35,577 nucleotides of DNA, taken from assembly GCA_013178275.1 (NCBI GenBank), contig JABLWZ010000038.1, positions 1-35,577 on the forward strand, written 5' to 3'. Every line of letters begins with the position of its first letter. Position 1 is the stretch's first letter. The stretch comes from Bacillota bacterium (GTDB lineage: Bacteria; Bacillota; Ch66; Ch109). Below, one piece after another: positions 32,648 through 35,577 of this stretch. The notes below the pieces were generated by a model, which ran no database searches, was not told the DNA's origin, and saw only the letters and a list, made by a program, of their open reading frames with translations. Made by a program: the position numbers and the translations under genes.

Positions 32648-32800
32648 AACCTGAGGGAGCGGAACTTCTTATCCCGAGGGGAACCCGAATTAAAACAGCC
32701 CTAAGAACGAGGAGATTCTGAGTTAGAGGGGACGGTGGATGAATATGGCTATTTCGAGAGGCTTATCCGATTTCAGAGCGGGTAGGCCTTTGTTATTTCC
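32648..32800 (+). promoter_or_regulatory. Attenuator or riboswitch-like leader of the ABC importer
   Basis: The leader has an upstream structured part, with TTCTTA/TAAGAA (about 32665-32706) enclosing a loop rich in CCC/GGG that could form a pseudoknot. It ends in a full intrinsic terminator at 32759-32798. An alternative pairing of GGATGA (32737-32742) with TTATCC (32763-32768) would open the terminator stem. A short frame from GTG 32735 (DEYGYFERLIRFQSG, then stop) runs through the terminator, so leader-peptide control is also possible. I cannot match it to a known riboswitch class. Confidence 0.5.
32759..32798 (+). terminator. Intrinsic terminator inside the importer leader
   Basis: AGGCTTATCCG (32759-32769) and CGGGTAGGCCT (32779-32789) pair over 11 positions (two G-U) with a nine-base loop, followed by TTTGTTATTT. 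It lies 35 bp before the permease start codon, so it is suited to conditional termination. Confidence 0.7.
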
Positions 32801-32832
32801 GCCAGGAATCTGCCGGCTGGAGGGGGATAAGG

Positions 32833-33603
32833 GTGAGAGCGCTGCTTAAGGGTCTGGTCATCCCCGGGCTGGTCCTGCTGGTCTGGGTTCTGGGTTCGGG
32901 CCTCGGGCTGTGGAACCAGTACATCCTGCCCCCGCCGGCGAGGACCCTGGAGATGGGGTATCAGCTGGTGGCCGAAGGACTGCTGCCGAAACACGTGGCG
33001 GTGAGCCTGTACCGGGTGTTCGCGGGGTTCGGGATCTCCTTCCTGATCGCCTTTCCCCTGGGGGTGGTGCTCGGGATGAGGGGCCGGCTCTCCGGCTACT
33101 TCGAGCCGATACTGGAGTTCATCCGGCACATCCCGCCGCTGGCGGTTATCCCGATGCTCATCCTCTGGTTCGGCATCGGGGAGGCGTCTAAGCTGATCGT
33201 GATCGTGCTGGCGGCCTTTTTCCCGATCTTCCTGAACACCCTGAACGGGGTGCAGTACTCGGACGGAAAGCTGCTGGAGGTGGGCCGGACCTTCGGCTTC
33301 AGCCCCCGGGAGCAGTTCGTGCGGATCATCCTGCCCGCGGCCCTGCCCTACATCCTGGTGGGCATGAGGCTGGGCCTGGGCTACAGCTGGCGGGCCCTGA
33401 TCGGGGCGGAGCTGATCGCCGCTGCCTCCGGGATCGGCTACATGATCCTTGACGCGGAGCAGCTGTCGAGGCCTGACATCATCATCGTCGGAGTGCTGAC
33501 GATAGGGATACTGGGTTCGGCCATCGACTACGTTTTTTTCAAGGCGGCCGGCCGGTTGACGCCGTGGAAGGCGAGCGAGGAGGTGCAGTATGGCGGGGGT
33601 TAG
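32833..33603 (+). CDS. ABC transporter permease, SsuC/TauC-like
   Basis: This 256-residue inner-membrane permease has about six helices and belongs to the BPD_transp_1 type of nitrate/sulfonate/taurine importers. The coupling motif region is around EVGRTFGFSPREQFVRIILP (about 155-175). FIRHIPPLAVIPMLILWFGI and GLGYSWRALIGAELIAAASG are typical of SsuC/TauC. The GTG start follows GGAGGGG. It overlaps the ATPase gene by 14 bases. The substrate could be an aliphatic sulfonate, a pyrimidine/thiamine precursor or another small organic acid; sequence alone does not decide. Confidence 0.92.
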   Translation: MRALLKGLVIPGLVLLVWVLGSGLGLWNQYILPPPARTLEMGYQLVAEGLLPKHVAVSLYRVFAGFGISFLIAFPLGVVLGMRGRLSGYFEPILEFIRHIPPLAVIPMLILWFGIGEASKLIVIVLAAFFPIFLNTLNGVQYSDGKLLEVGRTFGFSPREQFVRIILPAALPYILVGMRLGLGYSWRALIGAELIAAASGIGYMILDAEQLSRPDIIIVGVLTIGILGSAIDYVFFKAAGRLTPWKASEEVQYGGG

Positions 33604-34360
33604 CATAACCGGGCTGAGCAAGAGCTACATGGTGGGGAAGAACCGGTTCTTTGCCCTGAAGGGGCTGGACCTGTTTCTCCCGGAACACAGTTTTACCGCT
33701 GTGGTCGGCAAGAGCGGGAGCGGTAAAACGACGCTGCTTCGGCTGCTTTGCGGCCTGGAGCAGCAGTCGGGGGGGAGGATAGAGTTTTCCCGGGGGGAAG
33801 ACGCGGGCCTTACGTCCCCGAAGCGGGTGGGGATCGTCTTCCAGGAGCCGCGGCTGATGCCCTGGCTCACCGTGAGGGAGAACATCGCCTTTTCGCTGGG
33901 AAAAGAGAAGGACGACCCGGGGAAGCGGGAGAGGGTCGAGGGATGCATCCGGCTGCTTGGACTAAAGGAGTTCGCTGACGCCTACCCGTCGCAGATCTCG
34001 GGCGGGATGGCCCAGCGGGCGGCGCTGGGGCGGGTCCTCACCTACGACCCCGACGTGATCCTGATGGACGAACCGTTTGGAGCCCTGGACTACTTCACCC
34101 GCAAGAACCTCCAGAAGGAGATGGTGGAGCTGTTCCTCTCCCAGCGGAAGACCTTCGTGTTCGTGACCCACGACGTCGAGGAGGCGGTATACCTGAGTCA
34201 GAAGGTGGTCGTCCTGGACGAGGGGAGGATGGTCGGGGAATACGCGGTAGACCTGCCTTATCCCCGCCAGACCTCTTCGCCGCGGTTCCTGGCGATACGG
34301 GATAAGATCTACGACACGATCATGAACGGCCAGACCGACCCGGCGGTGCGGGCGGTATGA
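33590..34360 (+). CDS. ABC transporter ATP-binding protein, SsuB/TauB-like
   Basis: This 256-residue ATPase has Walker A GKSGSGKT (40-47), Q-loop Gln85 (VFQEPRLMPWLTV), signature ISGGMAQR (136-143), Walker B VILMDEPFGALD (156-167) and the switch His in FVTHDVEEAVYLS. PRLMPWLTVRENIAF is characteristic of the nitrate/sulfonate/taurine importer ATPases. ATG 33590 lies inside the end of the permease gene with GGAGG upstream. Confidence 0.95.
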   Translation: MAGVSITGLSKSYMVGKNRFFALKGLDLFLPEHSFTAVVGKSGSGKTTLLRLLCGLEQQSGGRIEFSRGEDAGLTSPKRVGIVFQEPRLMPWLTVRENIAFSLGKEKDDPGKRERVEGCIRLLGLKEFADAYPSQISGGMAQRAALGRVLTYDPDVILMDEPFGALDYFTRKNLQKEMVELFLSQRKTFVFVTHDVEEAVYLSQKVVVLDEGRMVGEYAVDLPYPRQTSSPRFLAIRDKIYDTIMNGQTDPAVRAV

Positions 34361-34382
34361 GAAACACAAAGATAAGCAAAAG

Positions 34383-34396
34383 CTTAGTATACTAAG
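34383..34396 (+). promoter_or_regulatory. 14-bp perfect palindrome before the binding-protein gene
   Basis: CTTAGTATACTAAG is perfectly self-complementary and its last bases overlap the Shine-Dalgarno AAGGAGG (34394-34400). It could be an operator or an RNA hairpin that tunes translation of the binding protein relative to the ATPase. Confidence 0.5.
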
Positions 34397-34409
34397 GAGG
34401 GTATGGGCT

Positions 34410-35384
34410 ATGAAGCAGGGGAGAAGGTTTTGGGCCGCGGCTGCGGTGATGGTGGGTATTATGTTCCTGTTCACGTTTACGGTGGGAGGGTGTTCCAGGT
34501 CTGCCCCGGCGGAAAAGGTGAGCGCCATCAACATCACCTATGTGAAGGCGCCGCTCAACGTCCCGTCCATCGTGGAGAAGCAGCGGCAGATGTTCGAGCA
34601 GGAGTTTGCGAAGGACGGCATAACGGTCACCTCGCAGGAAATCACCTCGGGGGCCAAGCAGACCGAGGCCGTGGCCGCGGGCGCGCTGGACTTCTGCAAC
34701 GGACTGGGCGGGACCTCGGCGATCCTGGCGGCCGCCAACGGGGTGGATATAAAGATAATCAGCATGTACAGCCGGGCCCCGAAGGCCTTCATGATCCTGG
34801 TCAAGTCGCCTGACATCAGGAGCGTACCCGATCTGAAGGGGAAGAAGGTAGCGGGACCTAAAGGGACGATACTCCACCAGCTGCTGGTGACCGCCCTGGT
34901 TAAGAACAGCCTCAGGGCGGAGGATGTCCAGTTCTTCAACATGGATATACCGGGGGCGGTGGCCGCGCTTATGAACGGCAGCGTCGACGCGGCGCTGGTC
35001 GCGGGCGCGGACGCCAACAAGGCGATGAGCGCGGGAGCCAGGCTGCTGACCGACGGGCAGGGCCTGGTGGACGGAACCGTCGTGGTGGGGGTCCGGGGCG
35101 GGTTCCTGAAGCAGCACCCCGACCTGGTGAAGCGGTTTAAGCAGGTCCAGCTCGACTCCGTGGCCTTCATCAGGCAGAACCCCGAGGAGGCTTACCGGCT
35201 CGCCGCCAACGAGCTGGGGCTGACCGTCGACGAGGTCAGGCAGATGTACCCCTGGTACGACTTCGATCCCCAGGTAAAGGACAGCGACATCCAGGAGCTA
35301 AAGGCGACCCAGGATTTCCTGTACAACAACGGGATGCTGACCAAGAAGATAGATATAGAGGGGCTGGTCGTGAAAGACCAGTAA
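34410..35384 (+). CDS. ABC transporter substrate-binding lipoprotein, SsuA/TauA/NrtA-like
   Basis: This 324-residue lipoprotein has a signal helix (about 6-25) and lipobox VGGC with the acylated Cys28. The body is an NMT1/SsuA-type two-lobe binding protein: ITYVKAPLNVPSIVEKQRQM, ITSGAKQTEAVAAGALDFCN, DLKGKKVAGPKGTILHQLLV, PGAVAALMNGSVDAALVAG. The ligand class is typically an alkylsulfonate, taurine, nitrate or a pyrimidine, but I cannot choose among them. It is encoded after the permease and ATPase genes and has its own strong ribosome binding site over a palindrome. Confidence 0.92.
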   Translation: MKQGRRFWAAAAVMVGIMFLFTFTVGGCSRSAPAEKVSAINITYVKAPLNVPSIVEKQRQMFEQEFAKDGITVTSQEITSGAKQTEAVAAGALDFCNGLGGTSAILAAANGVDIKIISMYSRAPKAFMILVKSPDIRSVPDLKGKKVAGPKGTILHQLLVTALVKNSLRAEDVQFFNMDIPGAVAALMNGSVDAALVAGADANKAMSAGARLLTDGQGLVDGTVVVGVRGGFLKQHPDLVKRFKQVQLDSVAFIRQNPEEAYRLAANELGLTVDEVRQMYPWYDFDPQVKDSDIQELKATQDFLYNNGMLTKKIDIEGLVVKDQ

Positions 35385-35422
35385 GAATTTAACACCTGAA
35401 GAACCTGCAGCTGAGCCGCATG

Positions 35423-35455
35423 AACAGGTCCCTCGCGGGGGACCTGTTTTATTTT
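35423..35455 (+). terminator. Terminator of the importer operon; intron insertion site
   Basis: AACAGGTCCC/GGGACCTGTT forms a ten-base-pair stem with a TCGCGG loop and is followed by TTATTTT. A group IIC intron begins at the next base. Confidence 0.9.
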
Positions 35456-35577
35456 GTGCGCCCAGCATGGGCGCTGTCTCTAGGGTGAAAGTCCCGAAAG
35501 GCGAAGGCAGCAGTAGCCATAGCTTAAAGCAAGGGTGTCCGCCGCGAGGCGGAATCTGAAGGAAGCTGGCGGCAAAT
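35456..35577 (+). mobile_element. Group IIC intron, 5' end (cut by window end)
   Basis: From 35456 the sequence starts GTGCGCCCAGCATGGGCGC and continues with AGGGTGAAAGTCCCG, AAGGCAGCAGTAGCC, AAGGGTGTCCGCC and GGAATCTGAAGGAAGC. These match the start of domain I of bacterial class C introns such as that of Oceanobacillus iheyensis. Position one falls directly behind the T run of an intrinsic terminator, the known preference of this class. Domains II-VI and any reverse transcriptase gene lie outside the window, so whether the intron is complete cannot be seen. Confidence 0.93.

Noticed and set aside
32648..32720. SAM or guanidine riboswitch in the importer leader
   Set aside because: The CTTATC stretch is superficially S-box-like but the rest of the conserved core is missing, and no guanidine-I core is seen.

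Overview
The window looks like a chromosomal piece of a spore-forming, GC-rich Firmicute of the Peptococcaceae/Desulfotomaculum kind. The evidence is a YunB-type sporulation protein, a Spo0F-like receiver, ZapA, PolX, MutS2, MurT/GatD, a tyrosine T-box leader and frequent TTG/GTG starts behind strong purine-rich ribosome binding sites. The species cannot be fixed from the sequence alone.

Layout. 1-218: one copy of a ~185 bp repeat, followed by a terminator. 270-2279: an autoregulated PadR regulator with a Cys-rich partner, then a C45/AAT-family hydrolase of lower GC. 2280-3106: a mostly non-coding stretch and an orphan CopG/BrnA-like antitoxin. 3133-4372 (minus): ECF sigma factor, zinc-finger anti-sigma factor and DUF3795 protein in one overlapping operon. 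4512-6029: an EamA transporter with a His-rich tail and a single-domain response regulator. 6329-8322: zapA and polX. 8353-10514: a secreted DUF2334/FG-GAP protein and a tiny membrane protein. 10677-14046: gamma-carbonic-anhydrase-like protein, hotdog thioesterase, MurT and GatD. 14059-17746: a two-component system flanked by two paralogous LTPQQY membrane proteins and a multi-TM membrane protein. 17927-24039: NIF3-like protein, a double U32 protein (RlhA type) and MutS2. 24048-26504 (minus): a class A penicillin-binding protein. 26665-28510: an inverted second copy of the repeat at 1-183, then an IS110-family element with a candidate bridge RNA. 28718-30205 (minus): tyrS under a Tyr T-box. 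30413-32505: YunB, an AraC regulator and a GNAT acetyltransferase. 32613-35450: an SsuABC/TauABC-like ABC importer with an attenuator-like leader. 35456 to the end: the 5' part of a group IIC intron placed directly behind the importer's terminator.

How the parts work together. The most coherent unreported-looking system is at 14156-17746. Three promoters (LTPQQY protein 1, the regulator-kinase operon, LTPQQY protein 2) share one architecture: two TTAAA(G/T) half-sites 11 bp apart, then 10 bp, then a -10 box. The -10 boxes of the two LTPQQY genes lie at exactly the same distance from their start codons. This predicts an autoregulated PhoP/OmpR-type regulon whose main outputs are small membrane-anchored proteins with a CpxP/Spy-like LTxxQ signature. 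Other items worth following are the IS110 bridge RNA candidate, the inverted repeat that carries a terminator on both copies, the importer leader, and a PolX whose polymerase site looks degraded while its PHP domain is intact.
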